From Thalassomonas actiniarum (GTDB taxonomy: Bacteria > Pseudomonadota > Gammaproteobacteria > Enterobacterales > Alteromonadaceae), in contig NZ_CP059735.1 of assembly GCF_000948975.2 (NCBI RefSeq), positions 2,294,001-2,358,000 of the forward strand: a stretch of 64,000 bases of DNA. Reading direction: 5' to 3'. The stretch's first letter is position 1. Every line of letters begins with the position of its first letter. Shown one piece after another: positions 63,262 through 64,000 of the stretch. Both the position numbers and the translations under genes were made by a program. The notes beneath the pieces were generated by a model that ran no database searches, was not told the DNA's origin, and was given only the letters and a program-made list of their open reading frames with translations.

Positions 63262-63960
63262 ATGAGTAACTCAGATAACAAATCAACCTTGGATTCACTG
63301 TATCCGTTTTTGGCGGATAAAAAAGCCGATCCAGACAAGATGAACCTGGCATTAATCAATTCAATAACGAATAAAGTTGAGCAACATCAAGATGTTATTA
63401 GTGGTTTTTTTAACCGTAATGCTCAGCTGGTTGTCGATTGTGCAAATGCTATCGCCCAAATGTATAAGAAAAAAGGCAGCCTGTTTACCATAGGCAATGG
63501 CGGCTCAAGCTGTGATGCATCGCATGTGGCTGTTGAGTTTTTACACCCGGTGACAACGGGCAGGCCAGCCTTGCCGGCTTTTGATTTAAGCTGCGATAAG
63601 ACGCTGATGACGGCCATTGCCAATGATGTCGGTTATGAAAATGTCTATTCACGTCAGGTGGCAAATTTACTGGGGGAAAATGATGCCTTGATTGGTATTT
63701 CCACCAGCGGTAACTCAGACAATCTGATACGGGCATTTGCTCAGGCGCAAAAAAATGGTGCCGTCACTATTGGGCTAGCCGGCGGTAACGGTGGGGATAT
63801 GGCAAAAATGGGTCTTGATTATTGTCTGGTGGTTGACTCAGACAGTATTCACCGTACGCAGGAATGTCATGTCGCTATTTACCATGTTTTATGGGATCTG
63901 GTGCACACATTGTTGGCAGACGATCGTGGCTTTTTAACTAAGAAGACTAAAACTAACTAG
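63262..63960 (+). CDS. SIS-domain sugar isomerase-like protein inside the hyp operon
   Basis: Start preferred at the ATG at 63262 (MSNSDNK), with GAGG 6 nt upstream; an in-frame ATG lies at 63241. About 232 residues of the GmhA/DiaA type. The phosphosugar-binding motifs are GNGGSSCDASH, STSGNSDN and AGGNGGDM, with a Lys/Asp-rich N-terminal helix. The closest relatives are sedoheptulose-7-phosphate isomerase-like proteins. Its place between hypC and hypD recurs in some hydrogenase clusters; its role there is unknown. Next comes hypD, 10 nt later. Confidence 0.85.
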   Translation: MSNSDNKSTLDSLYPFLADKKADPDKMNLALINSITNKVEQHQDVISGFFNRNAQLVVDCANAIAQMYKKKGSLFTIGNGGSSCDASHVAVEFLHPVTTGRPALPAFDLSCDKTLMTAIANDVGYENVYSRQVANLLGENDALIGISTSGNSDNLIRAFAQAQKNGAVTIGLAGGNGGDMAKMGLDYCLVVDSDSIHRTQECHVAIYHVLWDLVHTLLADDRGFLTKKTKTN

Positions 63961-63970
63961 GAAACTAAAA

Positions 63971-64000
63971 ATGAAACACGTTGATGAGTTTCGTGATCCG
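63971..64000 (+). CDS. hypD: HypD, hydrogenase maturation factor, N-terminal fragment
   Basis: The first ten codons (MKHVDEFRDP) match the conserved HypD start; the gene is cut by the window end. HypD is a 4Fe-4S protein that builds the Fe(CN)2CO unit with HypC. GGAAACTAAAA precedes the ATG. Confidence 0.85.
   Translation, partial: MKHVDEFRDP

Noticed and set aside
1-64000. tRNA, rRNA, CRISPR arrays, insertion sequences, prophage
   Set aside because: Looked for on reading; no tRNA cloverleaf, no regular direct-repeat array and no transposase or integrase was seen.

Overview
The window reads as chromosome of a marine gammaproteobacterium, most likely a Colwelliaceae relative (Thalassomonas / Thalassotalea / Colwellia type). 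This is inferred from protein style and gene order, not from a database search. Two Enterobacteria-like neighbourhoods are recognisable. The yciK, sohB, topA set is here stretched over 16 kb by inserted genes. The fldA, ybfE, (DUF2788), ybfF block is divergent from seqA, pgm. No rRNA, tRNA, insertion sequence, prophage or CRISPR array was seen.

Layout. 1-9.3 kb: 3' end of fadD, a secreted protein of unknown role, yciK, a VolA-type surface lipase, sohB, tpm, a membrane-anchored glutaredoxin and a 637-residue orphan. 9.4-17.6 kb: a dicarboxylate/amino-acid symporter, an Ig-repeat lipoprotein, a ureohydrolase and topA. 17.6-24.3 kb: a TetR regulator with a near-perfect operator and a metallo-hydrolase, a serine hydrolase, an outer-membrane barrel, a hemerythrin and an unknown acidic protein. 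24.3-28.5 kb: an overlapping Ser/Thr kinase-TPR and FHA-regulator pair. 28.7-34.9 kb: ubiT divergent from ubiU-ubiV (O2-independent ubiquinone synthesis), an unusual ThDP-dependent decarboxylase homologue and the ribosomal oxygenase roxA. 35-39 kb: two tandem subtilisin-like proteases whose upstream DNA is also duplicated. 39.4-48 kb: rsuA, a PEP-CTERM protein, several small genes, a lipoprotein dipeptidase, two small RiPP-type precursor peptide genes and a ToxR-like TPR regulator. 48-52.5 kb: the fldA/ybfF and seqA/pgm block. 52.9-55.7 kb: a cold-shock protein and RNase R. 55.9-59.6 kb: an orphan periplasmic binding protein divergent from a NIT-domain chemoreceptor whose leader carries a cyclic-di-GMP-I (GEMM) riboswitch. 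60.5-64 kb: start of a [NiFe]-hydrogenase maturation operon (hypF, hypC, a SIS-domain gene, hypD cut by the window end).

Most notable: the GEMM riboswitch ahead of a predicted nitrate/nitrite chemoreceptor; the pair of 52- and 56-codon peptide genes sharing a nearly identical leader and having unrelated Cys-containing cores; the decarboxylase homologue that keeps the ThDP/Mg residues of pyruvate decarboxylase but lacks its late catalytic Glu; the duplicated protease locus; and a translationally coupled pair of tiny genes at 41.8-42.2 kb.
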